Of a DNA stretch of 64,000 nt, positions 7,959 through 17,467 are shown one piece after another (position 1 is the first letter of the stretch; every line of letters begins with the position of its first letter). This DNA comes from Hyphobacterium sp. CCMP332 (GTDB lineage: Bacteria > Pseudomonadota > Alphaproteobacteria > Caulobacterales > Maricaulaceae): contig NZ_CP058669.1 in assembly GCF_014323565.1 (NCBI RefSeq), forward strand, positions 2,259,501 to 2,323,500. Reading direction: 5' to 3'. Below the pieces are notes generated by a model. The model did not search any database and was not told the DNA's origin. It was given only the letters and a program-made list of their open reading frames with translations. The position numbers were made by a program, and so were the translations under genes.

Positions 7959-9029
7959 ATGACCTTCGACAGACAGAATATGCCCAGCCTGGCGGATCTG
8001 GATGAACGCTCGCGGCAGATTTTCCGCGAAATCGTCGATTCCTATCTGGCAACAGGCGATCCGGTCGGCTCGCGCACCTTGTCGAGGCGCGAAGGTCTGG
8101 ATCTGTCACCAGCCTCGATTCGCAACACGATGTCGGATCTGGCCGCCATCGGCCTGCTGACCGCGCCGCATCAGAGCGCCGGGCGCCTGCCGACACATGC
8201 CGGGCTGCGGCTGTTCGTGGATGGCCTTTTGCAGGTTGGCGAGCCCTCGGCAGAGGACCGGCAGGCGATAGAATCCCGCGTCGCGCCGACGGCCGCCAAG
8301 GTATCCGATGTCCTGTCGGAGGCCTCGTCCATGCTGGCCGGTCTGGCCGGTGGCGCCGGGCTGGTCACGTCGCCGTCTCGTGAAACCAGACTGCGTCATG
8401 TCGAATTTGTACCGGTCAGTGCGCACGAAACGCTCGCCATTCTCGTGTCGGAGGACGGCTCGGTTGAAAACCGCATCATGGTCGCCCCGCCCGGACTTCC
8501 GGCATCGGCCATGGTCGAGGCGGGAAATTACCTCTCCACGCGGCTAAAGGGCCGCTCGCTGAAACAGGCGACGGAGGAAATCCGCGGCGAGATCAAAGAG
8601 CGCAGGGCCTCTCTGGATTCGGCCGCCAGCGCGCTGGTAGAACAGGGGCTGGCCAGCTGGTCAGGGGGAGAGGAGCGCGCCCTCATCATCCGCGGACAGG
8701 CGCAATTGCTGGACAATGTGGCCGCTGCTGAAGATCTGGAACGCATTCGCATGCTGTTTGACGAGATCGAGCGCAAGGAGGGCCTGATTGCCCTTCTGGA
8801 CAAGACCAGGGACGCGGAAGGCGTGCGCCTTTTCATCGGCGCGGAAAACCCGCTTTTTTCGCTATCCGGTTCAAGTGTCATTGTCGCTCCCTATATGGAT
8901 AGCGAACGGCGCATTATCGGGGCGCTCGGCGTCATCGGACCGACACGTCTGAATTACGCACGGGTCATCCCCATGGTCGATTATACTGCCCGCGTGGTCG
9001 GGCGCTTGCTGGAAAAATCCCGCAACTAG
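7959..9029 (+). CDS. hrcA: Heat-inducible transcription repressor HrcA
   Basis: 356 residues. The winged helix at the N-terminus (about residues 10-80) contains YLATGDPVGSRTLSR and LSPASIRNTMSDLAAIGLL; the dimerisation domain and FSLSGSSVIVAPY segment follow. HrcA binds CIRCE inverted repeats, normally upstream of groESL. I find no CIRCE repeat in this window, so its target here is not local. grpE follows after 18 bases and is probably co-transcribed. Confidence 0.95.
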   Translation: MTFDRQNMPSLADLDERSRQIFREIVDSYLATGDPVGSRTLSRREGLDLSPASIRNTMSDLAAIGLLTAPHQSAGRLPTHAGLRLFVDGLLQVGEPSAEDRQAIESRVAPTAAKVSDVLSEASSMLAGLAGGAGLVTSPSRETRLRHVEFVPVSAHETLAILVSEDGSVENRIMVAPPGLPASAMVEAGNYLSTRLKGRSLKQATEEIRGEIKERRASLDSAASALVEQGLASWSGGEERALIIRGQAQLLDNVAAAEDLERIRMLFDEIERKEGLIALLDKTRDAEGVRLFIGAENPLFSLSGSSVIVAPYMDSERRIIGALGVIGPTRLNYARVIPMVDYTARVVGRLLEKSRN

Positions 9030-9047
9030 ACGGGTCAAGAGGACAAC

Positions 9048-9719
9048 ATGCCAGAGAATAAAGACGATCAACCCATCGAAGACCGGATCGAGGAAATCGA
9101 GGCCGCCGAAGCCACTGCCATGGCCGAGGCCGAAGCCGCAGAGGCCGAGGCGGAACAGGCCGAGCCCTCCCCGGAAGATGCCATTCGGGCGCTTCAGGCC
9201 GAGCTGGAAGAGACGCGCGACCGGCTTCTGCGCACTGCTGCTGAAGTCCAGAATGCGCGCCGCCGCGCGGAAAAGGACGTAAAGGATGCGCGGCAATATG
9301 CCATTTCAGGCTTTGCGGGTGACGTTCTGAACGTCGCCGACAATCTCTCTCGCGCCCTTCAGGTCGCCCAGTCGGAATCGCTGGAAGGCCCGGCCAAAAC
9401 GCTGGTCGATGGCGTTGCGCTGACCGAGAAAACCCTGCTGTCAACGCTGGAGCGCCATGGCGTAAAGCGCGTCGAGCCCGCACCGGGCGATGCCTTTGAC
9501 CCCAACCACCATCAGGCCACCACCCAGATTCCTTCAGAACATAAGGCCGGCACCATCGCGGCCAGCTTTGCGCCCGGCTATGTCATCGGCGAGCGCACCT
9601 TGCGCGCCGCCATGGTAGCGGTATCGGCCGGCCAGCCCGCCGCAGATGATGGCGGCGGAGCCGGTAAGGCCCGGAACGACGGGCCCGAACCCGGCTCCGG
9701 CGTCGACGTAAAGGCCTGA
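9048..9719 (+). CDS. grpE: GrpE nucleotide exchange factor
   Basis: Releases ADP from DnaK. 223 residues: an Ala/Glu-rich coiled coil at about residues 15-80, then the conserved RAEKDVKDARQYAI, LLSTLERHGVKRVEP and the C-terminal beta domain ending VIGERTLRAAMVAVS. The tail after residue 200 is poorly conserved. Downstream of hrcA, an arrangement that is standard in the group; dnaK and dnaJ lie about 5 kb away. Confidence 0.95.
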   Translation: MPENKDDQPIEDRIEEIEAAEATAMAEAEAAEAEAEQAEPSPEDAIRALQAELEETRDRLLRTAAEVQNARRRAEKDVKDARQYAISGFAGDVLNVADNLSRALQVAQSESLEGPAKTLVDGVALTEKTLLSTLERHGVKRVEPAPGDAFDPNHHQATTQIPSEHKAGTIAASFAPGYVIGERTLRAAMVAVSAGQPAADDGGGAGKARNDGPEPGSGVDVKA

Positions 9720-9756
9720 TACCGGCCGCTTGTTGATTCCGGCGCAAAATTGCTTT

Positions 9757-9781
9757 CCTCTGTTCATCTGAACAGGGGAGG
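9757..9781 (+). promoter_or_regulatory. Hairpin overlapping the ribosome-binding site of the Ste24-like protease gene
   Basis: A 9-bp stem (9757-9765 with 9770-9778, one G-T wobble) closed by a 4-base loop. Its 3' arm contains the GGGG of the Shine-Dalgarno sequence AGGGGAGG, which precedes the ATG at 9787. Folding would hide part of the ribosome-binding site. This could be a translational switch such as a thermometer; no experiment supports that yet. Confidence 0.5.
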
Positions 9782-9786
9782 CGTTC

Positions 9787-11085
9787 ATGGAATTTCTGAT
9801 TGCTGCCGTCAGTACGCCGGTCAACTTTGATGCCGCTACGGCGACGGACGCCTATATCGCCACCATGGATGCCGCTGCGCGGGCGCGCTCGGATGCCTAT
9901 TTCGAAGGCGGCTACTGGCTGATTCCGGTCAATCTGATCGCCGGGCTCGCCATGGCGGGATTGCTTTTGCAGACCGGCTTTTCAAAAGGCCTTCGCGACC
10001 GGGTTCAGGGGCTCGTCAGATCGAAATCCCTGACCGTCGCCCTCTATGCAGCCATCTACACCATCGTCACCACGCTCATTCTATTTCCGCTGACGCTGTG
10101 GCAGGGCTATTTCCGCGAGCACGCCTACGGCCTGTCGACCATGTCGCTCGGCGGCTGGCTGAACGAGCAGGCCATCGGTCTCGTGACCGGCGTCATCATG
10201 GCAGCCATCTTCCTGACGATATTCTATCTTGTGCTGGGCCTTGCCAGGCGCGCCTGGTGGATCTGGGGCGCTGGCGTATCGGTGATCCTTCTGGCCGTCG
10301 CGATCTTCATCTCGCCTGTCTATATTGATCCGCTCTTCAATGAATATCAGCCGATGGAAGAGGGCGAGCTGCGTGATGACATTCTCGCGCTCGCCGACGC
10401 CAACGGCATTCCCGCCGATAATGTCTATGTCTTTGATGTGTCACGTCAGTCCAATCGCATCACCGCCAATGTGAATGGCCTGTTCGGCACCACCCGCATC
10501 GCCCTGTCGGATACGCTGATCGACAATACCGATCCCGATGAGGTCCTGGCCGTCATGGGACATGAAATGGGCCATTATGCGCTCAACCATCTCTGGGAAA
10601 TGTTCATCATCTTTGCGGTTGTTCTGGCCATCGGCTTTGCCTTTACTGACCGGCTCTTTGCCTTCGTGAATGGCCGGTTCGGCAAGAGCTGGGGCGTTTC
10701 CGGTATCTCCGATATTGCCGGCCTGCCTTTGCTCGCGGCCTGTCTGTCAGTCTATTTCTTCATCGCGACCCCGGTCTTCAATACCGTGATCCGGACCAAT
10801 GAAGCCGAAGCCGATATATTCGGCCTCAATGCTGCGCGCGAACCTGATGGGTTTGCGACCGCCGCGCTGCGTCTGGCCTCCTATCGCAAGATCGATCCGG
10901 GCCGCTGGGAAGAATTTATCTTCTTCGACCATCCGTCCGGCCGCGCCCGCATTGCCATGTCCATGCAGTGGAAGGCCGGACAGCTGGCGCTGGGCGCACA
11001 AGACCAGACCCCGGAATTGCGGCTCGACCGGGCGCGCGCCATTTCAGACGCGCTGGTGGAGGGACCGGAAACCCGGCAAGAATAG
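9787..11085 (+). CDS. M48 family (Ste24-like) integral-membrane metalloprotease
   Basis: 432 residues with about six to seven membrane helices. The zinc site is HEMGH at about residue 259-263 (VMGHEMGHYALNH), and the third ligand lies in NEAEAD, about residue 337-342. FFDHPSGRARI near the C-terminus is typical of CAAX prenyl protease 1 (Ste24) homologues. The length matches Ste24 and exceeds that of HtpX (about 290). In eukaryotes Ste24 trims prenylated proteins and clears translocons; bacterial substrates are unknown, and membrane protein quality control is a fair guess beside hrcA-grpE. A hairpin covers part of its ribosome-binding site. Confidence 0.88.
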   Translation: MEFLIAAVSTPVNFDAATATDAYIATMDAAARARSDAYFEGGYWLIPVNLIAGLAMAGLLLQTGFSKGLRDRVQGLVRSKSLTVALYAAIYTIVTTLILFPLTLWQGYFREHAYGLSTMSLGGWLNEQAIGLVTGVIMAAIFLTIFYLVLGLARRAWWIWGAGVSVILLAVAIFISPVYIDPLFNEYQPMEEGELRDDILALADANGIPADNVYVFDVSRQSNRITANVNGLFGTTRIALSDTLIDNTDPDEVLAVMGHEMGHYALNHLWEMFIIFAVVLAIGFAFTDRLFAFVNGRFGKSWGVSGISDIAGLPLLAACLSVYFFIATPVFNTVIRTNEAEADIFGLNAAREPDGFATAALRLASYRKIDPGRWEEFIFFDHPSGRARIAMSMQWKAGQLALGAQDQTPELRLDRARAISDALVEGPETRQE

Positions 11086-11187
11086 CGCGGCCTTCCGGGG
11101 CTTAAATCACGATCCGTGACAACAATGTGTGTCGCCAGACCGGCGTGATTTTGCCATGCTCTGATCAAAGCAAAGGCAGGAGCCTGC

Positions 11188-12711
11188 ATGTTACCGAACT
11201 GGGCCATGGATGCCATGAGCATCCTCACGCAAGTCTTCATCCTCCTGCTGGGGGCGGCGGCGCTTGTCGTGGCCATTCTCTTCATCATTGATATCAGCCA
11301 GACGCGTGATGCCATCCGCCGGAATTATCCGGTTGTGGGCCGGTTCCGGAATCTGTTCACCCGGCTGGGCGAGTTTTTCCGTCAGTATTTCTTTGCCATG
11401 GACCGGGAGGAATTACCCTTCAACCGCGCCGAGCGCGAATGGGTGTATCGCTCCGCGAAGGGCGAGGGCGGAACCATCGCCTTCGGTTCGACCAAGCCGC
11501 TGACACCTGTGGGGACCGCTATCTTTGTCAATAGTCCCTATCCGGATCTGGAGGATGATGTTGCCCACACCAGAAGCCTGCAGATCGGCCCGTTTGCGCG
11601 CCAGCCTTATGACGCCCCCTCTTTCTTCAACATTTCAGGCATGAGCTATGGAGCGCTGTCGCGGCCTGCGGTGCGCGCCCTGTCGCGCGGTGCGGCCAAG
11701 GCCGGAATCTGGCTCAATACCGGTGAAGGCGGGCTCTCCGATGCGCATCTGGAAGGCGGCTGCGATATCGTCTTCCAGATCGGCACGGCGAAATACGGCG
11801 TGCGCAATGTCGAGGGCGGCCTTTCGGATGAAAAACTGAAAGCCGTCGCCAGCCTCGAACAGGTCAGAATGTTCGAACTGAAGCTGTCGCAAGGTGCAAA
11901 GCCGGGCAAGGGCGGTATCCTGCCGGCAGAGAAGGTGACACAGGAAATTGCCGACATTCGCGGCATTCCGGCCGGGATTGCGTCCCACTCGCCCAACCGG
12001 CATCCGGAAGTTGGCGATAATGCGCAATTACTGGATTTTATCGCCCATATCCGCGAGGTGTCCGGCAAGCCGGTGGGCATCAAATTCGTTGTCGGCGCCT
12101 ATGGCTGGCTGGACGCGCTGTGCGAGGAGATCAAGACACGCGGCATTGAAAGCGCGCCCGATTTTTTCACCATCGATTCCGGTGATGGCGGCACGGGCGC
12201 AGCCCCCATGGCGCTGATGGACAATGTCGGCCTGACGATACGGGAAAGCCTGCCCATGGTGGCCGGCATTCTGCGTCATCATGGTCTGAAGGAGCGCATC
12301 CGCATCATCGCCTCGGGAAAACTCCTGATCCCGTCCTCCGTGGCCTGGGCCCTGGCCGCGGGGGCAGACTTTGTCCAGTGCGGCCGCGGCTTCATGTTCT
12401 CGCTCGGCTGTATCCAGGCGATGAAATGCCACATGAATACCTGCCCGACCGGCGTCACGACCCACAAGAAATCCCTGCAGCGCGGACTCGTACCTCAGGA
12501 CAAGGCCGAGAAGGTCGCCCTCTACGCCAATACGCTGCGCGAACATGTCGAAATCATCGCCCATTCCTGCGGCGTCAGCGAACCGCGGCAGCTCAAACCC
12601 ATGCATGTCCGGCTGGTACAGGCCAATGGGCGGTCCAGGTCCATGGACAATCTGAACTTCATTCCACCGGAGGAATTACGCCAGGATCGCAGCCTGCCGG
12701 AGCAGGCTTGA
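11188..12711 (+). CDS. FMN-binding glutamate-synthase family protein with N-terminal membrane anchor
   Basis: 507 residues. One membrane helix (about residues 12-35) precedes a cytosolic domain related to the FMN/Fe-S domain of glutamate synthase: SYGALSRPAVRALSRGA, NTGEGGLS, SGDGGTGAAP and the [3Fe-4S] cysteines in CIQAMKCHMNTCPTG (C-x5-C-x4-C). It lacks the amidotransferase domain of GltB, so it is not a complete glutamate synthase. The physiological substrate of these stand-alone proteins is not established. No partner subunit is adjacent. Confidence 0.88.
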   Translation: MLPNWAMDAMSILTQVFILLLGAAALVVAILFIIDISQTRDAIRRNYPVVGRFRNLFTRLGEFFRQYFFAMDREELPFNRAEREWVYRSAKGEGGTIAFGSTKPLTPVGTAIFVNSPYPDLEDDVAHTRSLQIGPFARQPYDAPSFFNISGMSYGALSRPAVRALSRGAAKAGIWLNTGEGGLSDAHLEGGCDIVFQIGTAKYGVRNVEGGLSDEKLKAVASLEQVRMFELKLSQGAKPGKGGILPAEKVTQEIADIRGIPAGIASHSPNRHPEVGDNAQLLDFIAHIREVSGKPVGIKFVVGAYGWLDALCEEIKTRGIESAPDFFTIDSGDGGTGAAPMALMDNVGLTIRESLPMVAGILRHHGLKERIRIIASGKLLIPSSVAWALAAGADFVQCGRGFMFSLGCIQAMKCHMNTCPTGVTTHKKSLQRGLVPQDKAEKVALYANTLREHVEIIAHSCGVSEPRQLKPMHVRLVQANGRSRSMDNLNFIPPEELRQDRSLPEQA

Positions 12712-12778
12712 TGTGGGCATGTCACTCGACAGCTTTTGTCACGCGAATAGATTGCAGGCTTGCAAGGGGGACAGGGTA

Positions 12779-13432
12779 ATGAGGCGGATATTGTTGATTG
12801 GCGCGGCGGCTTTGTTGTCAGCATGTGCTTCCACGCTGCCAGAGGATTTTGCATTTGACCCGGGATCGGGCGAAGCCTTGCTGGCATTTGACAGTTCTGT
12901 TGTTCGGGAAAGCGGCACGCTGATCCTGGTGTCGGCTGATCTGGAGACCGGGACGTTTGACCGCTTGCCCGATCCCGTAACGGCCGGTTACAGAAACCGT
13001 ATCGAACTGGATGATCCCACGGCGGGCCGTATTTATCTGAACAGAATGGAGCCCGGCACCTACGCTATTGCCGGCGTCATATACACGCTCGGGCAGACGA
13101 TGACGACGACATGTTTTTCGCGCGGCACGGTCGTTTTTGATCTCCGCGAAGGCGAAGTCGGCGTTTTGTCCGGTGGTACGGGCTTGACCGGAAACGGCCG
13201 GTTTATGACCCGTCAGACCCCGGCAGATCGTTTGGCACGCGCAAGAAACGCGCTCGCCGCCGTTCCGGGCGTTCCCCTGGATATATCGGCCTATGTCGTC
13301 GAGCCTGTCGCGGCCATCACGTTCGAACCGGGCTTGCGTTTGATCGGCACAGGCTGTCCGGGAACATCAGACTTTCAAACCCTTGAAGGCCCTGTCGTCA
13401 CGGCAGGCGATGACGCGGCGGTCAAGGATTAG
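12779..13432 (+). CDS. Putative lipoprotein of unknown function
   Basis: 217 residues from ATG 12779 (preceded by GGGGGACAGGG). The signal peptide ends in the lipobox LLSAC at about residue 16. The mature part is a beta-rich domain without recognised motifs; the middle, with RIYLNRMEPGTYAIAG, resembles cell-surface or periplasmic proteins annotated as hypothetical. Two mature cysteines other than the lipid Cys (in TTTCFSRG and GTGCPG) could form a disulfide. The 3' end overlaps alkB on the other strand by 11 bases. Confidence 0.7.
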   Translation: MRRILLIGAAALLSACASTLPEDFAFDPGSGEALLAFDSSVVRESGTLILVSADLETGTFDRLPDPVTAGYRNRIELDDPTAGRIYLNRMEPGTYAIAGVIYTLGQTMTTTCFSRGTVVFDLREGEVGVLSGGTGLTGNGRFMTRQTPADRLARARNALAAVPGVPLDISAYVVEPVAAITFEPGLRLIGTGCPGTSDFQTLEGPVVTAGDDAAVKD

Positions 13433-14033
13433 TCACCCGCCGCATCGTCAGATTCAGCCGTCCGCCATCGGGTACCAGTGTCGAGGTTCCCGGATAGATG
13501 CGGTCCACCCCGTGATAACAGCGCCGCGCCTCACCGCCGAGCACGACGACGTCGCCCGATGACAGGATCAGGGAATGCGTTTTGCCTTTTCGGGCTGGCC
13601 CGCCCAGACGAAAGCGCGCCTTGTCGCCCAGAGAGACGGATACAACGGCGGCATTCGTCGCCTCCTCGTCCCGGTCGATATGCAGGCCCATGCGAGAGGT
13701 ATCGCGATAGTAATTCACCAGGCAGGCTTCAAAGGGCGCAGGGTAACCGGCCACCGAGTCCCACAGGTCCGTCAGCAGCTCAGGCGGGTCAGGCCAGGGC
13801 GCGCCGGTCCCGGGGTGAGCCGGTTCATAGCGATAGCCCCTGTCCTTGTCCGTCACCCAGCCCAATGGCCCGAAATTCGTCATCGTGACGCTCATGGGCT
13901 GGCCGGTCCGCGGCATGCACGGCCGATAGAAGGGCACGGTTTTCACCGCCTCCAGGACAGCCTCGACCAGCGCAGCCTGTTGTTGCCGGTCAAAATATCC
14001 GGGCAGGTATCGAAATCCGTCTGGCAAACTCAT
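13422..14033 (-). CDS. alkB: Alpha-ketoglutarate-dependent DNA dioxygenase AlkB
   Basis: Repairs 1-methyladenine and 3-methylcytosine in DNA by oxidative demethylation. 203 residues. The Fe(II) ligands are H and D of LHIDRDE plus the distal H of CYHGVDRI; RLNLTMRRV supplies the 2-oxoglutarate-binding arginine. NYY before the HxD motif and the PFYRPCMPRTGQPMS nucleotide-recognition lid fit the bacterial AlkB group. It stands alone, convergent with the lipoprotein gene. Confidence 0.92.
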   Translation of the reverse strand: MSLPDGFRYLPGYFDRQQQAALVEAVLEAVKTVPFYRPCMPRTGQPMSVTMTNFGPLGWVTDKDRGYRYEPAHPGTGAPWPDPPELLTDLWDSVAGYPAPFEACLVNYYRDTSRMGLHIDRDEEATNAAVVSVSLGDKARFRLGGPARKGKTHSLILSSGDVVVLGGEARRCYHGVDRIYPGTSTLVPDGGRLNLTMRRVTNP

Positions 14034-14110
14034 ACAGGTAAGGATAGACGAAGTCCTTTCTGCGGCCAGTCATGAGCACTGCAAACACCTGAATTGATTC
14101 GCCCCACACC

Positions 14111-14139
14111 CTTGCGGGTTATGCCGGGCCTCCCTATCT
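14111..14139 (+). promoter_or_regulatory. RpoH (sigma-32)-type promoter upstream of dnaK
   Basis: CTTG at 14111-14114 and CCTATCT at 14133-14139, separated by 18 bp. This fits the published alphaproteobacterial heat-shock promoter pattern CTTG-N17/18-CYTATNT exactly. It lies about 150 bases before the dnaK start. Confidence 0.7.
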
Positions 14140-14292
14140 CCGGCATCGAGCCGGGTGTCCGGCAATTGGATTAATGACAGACAGGCGGCAGGGCCTGGAA
14201 CCTTGGGGGGTTTCATCCAGCCGGCCGGCGCTTCGGGCCGGTTGGAAATCTGGGAGAGCCTCGCCCAAAAAGAAAACGGAGACGAAAACGTC

Positions 14293-16224
14293 ATGAGTAA
14301 GGTAATCGGCATTGACCTCGGGACCACAAACTCCTGTGTCGCAGTCATGGATGGCGGCAGCGCCAAGGTCATCGAAAACTCCGAAGGCGCCCGGACCACC
14401 CCGTCCGTTGTGGCGTTTACGGAAGACGGTGAACGCCTGATCGGCCAGCCGGCCAAACGTCAGGCCGTCACCAACCCGGAACAGACCTTCTTTGCCATCA
14501 AGCGTCTGATCGGCCGTGATATGTCGGACCCGATGGTCAAGAAGGATGCCGGAATGGTGCCCTACAAGATCATAGCCTCCGATAATAACGATGCCTGGGT
14601 TCAGGGTCGCGACAAGAAATACTCCCCGTCTGAAATTTCCGCTTTCATTTTGCAAAAGATGAAAGAAACGGCTGAATCCTATCTCGGCGAGAAGGTCGAG
14701 CAGGCCGTCATCACGGTTCCCGCCTACTTCAATGATTCACAGCGTCAGGCCACCAAGGACGCCGGCAAGATTGCGGGCCTTGAGGTATTGCGCATCATCA
14801 ACGAACCGACCGCGGCAGCGCTCGCCTATGGCCTCGACAAGGGTGATAACCGCACGATTGCTGTCTATGATCTCGGTGGCGGCACGTTCGACGTCTCTAT
14901 CCTCGAAATTGGCGATGGCGTCTTCGAGGTGAAGGCCACCAATGGTGACACCTTCCTGGGCGGTGAGGATTTTGACCTCCGCATCGTCGATTATCTTGCT
15001 GACGAGTTCAAAAAAGAAAACGCCATCGACCTGCGCAAGGACAAGCTGGCGCTTCAACGGCTGAAAGAAGAGGCCGAAAAGGCCAAGAAGGAATTGTCGT
15101 CTGCCACGTCCTATGAAGTGAATTTGCCCTTCATTACGGCCGATGCCTCGGGCCCGAAACACCTGACCATGAAGCTGTCCCGCGCCAAGCTGGAATCGCT
15201 GGTCGAGGATCTGGTCAAGCGCACGATCGAGCCCTGCAAGAAGGCATTGAAAGATGCCGGCATGTCGGCGTCCGACATCGAGGACGTGGTGCTGGTTGGC
15301 GGCATGACCCGCATGCCGAAAGTCCAGGAGGCGGTGAAAGGCTTCTTCGGCCGTGAACCGCACAAGGGTGTGAACCCGGATGAGGTTGTTGCGATGGGCG
15401 CCGCCATTCAGGCCGGCGTGCTCCAAGGCGATGTGAAAGACGTGCTCTTGCTGGACGTCACGCCGCTGTCTCTGGGTATCGAGACACTGGGCGGGGTCTT
15501 CACCTCGCTGATTGAACGCAATACGACCATCCCGACCAAGAAGTCCCAGACCTTCTCGACCGCTGAAGACAATCAGCAGGCCGTGACCATCAAGGTCTCG
15601 CAGGGCGAACGCCAGATGGCGGCGGACAACAAGCTTCTGGGTCAGTTTGACCTGATGGGAATTGCTCCGGCCCCGCGCGGCATGCCGCAGATCGAGGTGA
15701 CGTTCGACATTGATGCCAACGGCATCGTCAATGTGTCGGCCAAGGACAAGGCCACCGGCAAGGAACAGCAAATCCGCATTCAGGCCTCGGGGGGGCTATC
15801 CGACGACGATATCAACAATATGGTCAAGGACGCGGAAGCCAATGCAGAGGCCGACAAGAAGCGCAAGGCGCTGGTCGAGGCGAAGAACAATGCCGAGGCT
15901 CTGCTCCACCAGACCGAAAAACAGCTGGAGGAGTTTGGCGACAAGGTCGGGGATGATGTCAAAACCGCAATCACCAAGGCGTCAGACGAGTTGAAAGCTG
16001 TCAAGGACGGTGAGGATGCCGCTGAAATTCAGGCCAAGACCCAGGAGCTGGTCCAGGCTGCGATGAAACTGGGTGAAGCCATGTATGCCGCCCAGCAATC
16101 CGAAGGCGGACCGGACGATTCAGGTGATGCCGGCTCAGGCGACGAGGATGTTGTTGATGCCGAGTATTCGGAAGTCGACGGCGAAGGTGATGATACCTCC
16201 GGCGACAAGAAAGAAAGCGCTTAA
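14293..16224 (+). CDS. dnaK: Molecular chaperone DnaK (Hsp70)
   Basis: ATP-driven folding chaperone. 643 residues from ATG 14293. The ATPase domain has [14 protein letters not shown] at the start and [13 protein letters not shown] near residue 198; the substrate-binding domain starts around residue 390 ([17 protein letters not shown]), followed by the helical lid and an acidic Gly/Asp-rich tail. An upstream in-frame ATG at 14155 adds 46 unconserved residues and lies close behind the heat-shock promoter, so I take 14293. dnaJ follows after a hairpin. Confidence 0.98.
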   Translation: MSKVIGIDLGTTNSCVAVMDGGSAKVIENSEGARTTPSVVAFTEDGERLIGQPAKRQAVTNPEQTFFAIKRLIGRDMSDPMVKKDAGMVPYKIIASDNNDAWVQGRDKKYSPSEISAFILQKMKETAESYLGEKVEQAVITVPAYFNDSQRQATKDAGKIAGLEVLRIINEPTAAALAYGLDKGDNRTIAVYDLGGGTFDVSILEIGDGVFEVKATNGDTFLGGEDFDLRIVDYLADEFKKENAIDLRKDKLALQRLKEEAEKAKKELSSATSYEVNLPFITADASGPKHLTMKLSRAKLESLVEDLVKRTIEPCKKALKDAGMSASDIEDVVLVGGMTRMPKVQEAVKGFFGREPHKGVNPDEVVAMGAAIQAGVLQGDVKDVLLLDVTPLSLGIETLGGVFTSLIERNTTIPTKKSQTFSTAEDNQQAVTIKVSQGERQMAADNKLLGQFDLMGIAPAPRGMPQIEVTFDIDANGIVNVSAKDKATGKEQQIRIQASGGLSDDDINNMVKDAEANAEADKKRKALVEAKNNAEALLHQTEKQLEEFGDKVGDDVKTAITKASDELKAVKDGEDAAEIQAKTQELVQAAMKLGEAMYAAQQSEGGPDDSGDAGSGDEDVVDAEYSEVDGEGDDTSGDKKESA

Positions 16225-16243
16225 ACCGCGTATGGGATGAAAG

Positions 16244-16265
16244 GCGCCCTGCCAAAGCAGGGCGC
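16244..16265 (+). terminator. Hairpin between dnaK and dnaJ (attenuator-like)
   Basis: A perfect 9-bp inverted repeat (16244-16252 and 16257-16265) with a CAAA loop and no U-run after it. It sits in the 64-base gap between dnaK and dnaJ. It may protect the 3' end of the dnaK message or partly terminate, giving more DnaK than DnaJ; that is inference. Confidence 0.55.
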
Positions 16266-16288
16266 TCCTCACCTGAAGGCTGCAGTCC

Positions 16289-17464
16289 ATGGCAAAGCGT
16301 GATTTTTATGAAGTTCTGGGCGTTGACCGCTCGGTCGACGACAAGGCGCTGAAAAGCGCCTACCGGAAACTTGCCATGCAGTATCATCCGGACCGCAATC
16401 CGAATGATGCCGACGCAGAAGCCCGCTTCAAGGAAGTGGGCGAGGCCTATGCCGCTCTCTCTGATCCACAAAAGCGCGCCGCTTACGACCAGATGGGCCA
16501 TGCCGCCTTTGAAGGCGGAATGGGCGGCGGCGGTCAAGGGCCGTTTGGCGGCGCTGCCGGTGCCGCAGACTTTGCCGATATTTTCGAGCAGGTCTTTGGC
16601 GGCGGTTTTGGCGGTATGGGCGGCCGCCGCGGTGCACGGCGCAGCAATGGCCCGGCCCGCGGTTCCGATCTGCGTTACGACCTGGAAGTCAATCTGAAAG
16701 ACGCCTTCGAAGGCAAGTCGGAAACCCTGAAGGTTCCGACCAGCCTCACCTGCGAGCGATGCGACGGGAATGGTGCCGAGCCGGGAACATCTCTTGAAAC
16801 CTGCGCGACCTGCGCCGGTCAGGGCGTTGTCACGGCGGGAAATGGCATGTTCCGGATTCGCCAGACCTGCCCGGCCTGCGGCGGACAGGGCAAGACCGTT
16901 TCCGATCCGTGTCACGAATGTGATGGTGTCGGACAGGTGCGAAAAATCCGGACGCTGAATGTCGATATCCCAGCCGGAGTGGAAGACGGCATGCGGATCC
17001 GGCTCGCCGGTGAAGGCGAATCCGGAGCCCGCGGCGGTCCGCGAGGCGATCTCTATATCTTCGTATCGATCCGCCATGATGATCTGTTCGAACGCGATGG
17101 CCCGAACCTCTACTGCCGCGCAACCGTTCCCATGGTGACAGCCGCTCTGGGTGGAACCATTTGCTGCCCGGTTATTGATGGCGGCAAGGCGGAGTTGAAG
17201 ATTCCGTCTGCGTCCCAGACAGGCAAACGAATGCGCCTGAAAGGCAAGGGCATGCCGCGTCTGCGTGGCGGGCCACGCGGCGACATGATCGTCGAATTAT
17301 ATGTCGAGACACCGCGTAATCTGACCGACCGGCAGAAGGAATTGCTTCAGGAGTTCTGCGAGCTCTCCGGCGGCAATTGCAATCCGGAATCTGATGGCTT
17401 TGTCGGCAAGGCAAAGCGTTTCTGGGACGATCTGACCAGTGAGGACGGCCGGCCGGGCGTATAG
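16289..17464 (+). CDS. dnaJ: Co-chaperone DnaJ (Hsp40)
   Basis: 391 residues with the full type I layout: J domain with YHPDRNP near residue 31, a Gly/Phe-rich linker (about 75-120), and four CxxCxGxG zinc modules at about residues 154-215 ([32 protein letters not shown]). The C-terminal peptide-binding domains follow. Stimulates the DnaK ATPase and delivers unfolded clients. Ends three bases before the convergent TetR gene. Confidence 0.98.
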   Translation: MAKRDFYEVLGVDRSVDDKALKSAYRKLAMQYHPDRNPNDADAEARFKEVGEAYAALSDPQKRAAYDQMGHAAFEGGMGGGGQGPFGGAAGAADFADIFEQVFGGGFGGMGGRRGARRSNGPARGSDLRYDLEVNLKDAFEGKSETLKVPTSLTCERCDGNGAEPGTSLETCATCAGQGVVTAGNGMFRIRQTCPACGGQGKTVSDPCHECDGVGQVRKIRTLNVDIPAGVEDGMRIRLAGEGESGARGGPRGDLYIFVSIRHDDLFERDGPNLYCRATVPMVTAALGGTICCPVIDGGKAELKIPSASQTGKRMRLKGKGMPRLRGGPRGDMIVELYVETPRNLTDRQKELLQEFCELSGGNCNPESDGFVGKAKRFWDDLTSEDGRPGV

Positions 17465-17467
17465 GGC

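Noticed and set aside
14737-15771. 344-codon minus-strand frame
   Set aside because: Antisense to dnaK; long antisense frames opposite dnaK are a known artefact of codon bias.
16001-17077. 358-codon minus-strand frame
   Set aside because: Antisense to the dnaK end and dnaJ; no ribosome-binding site or domain.
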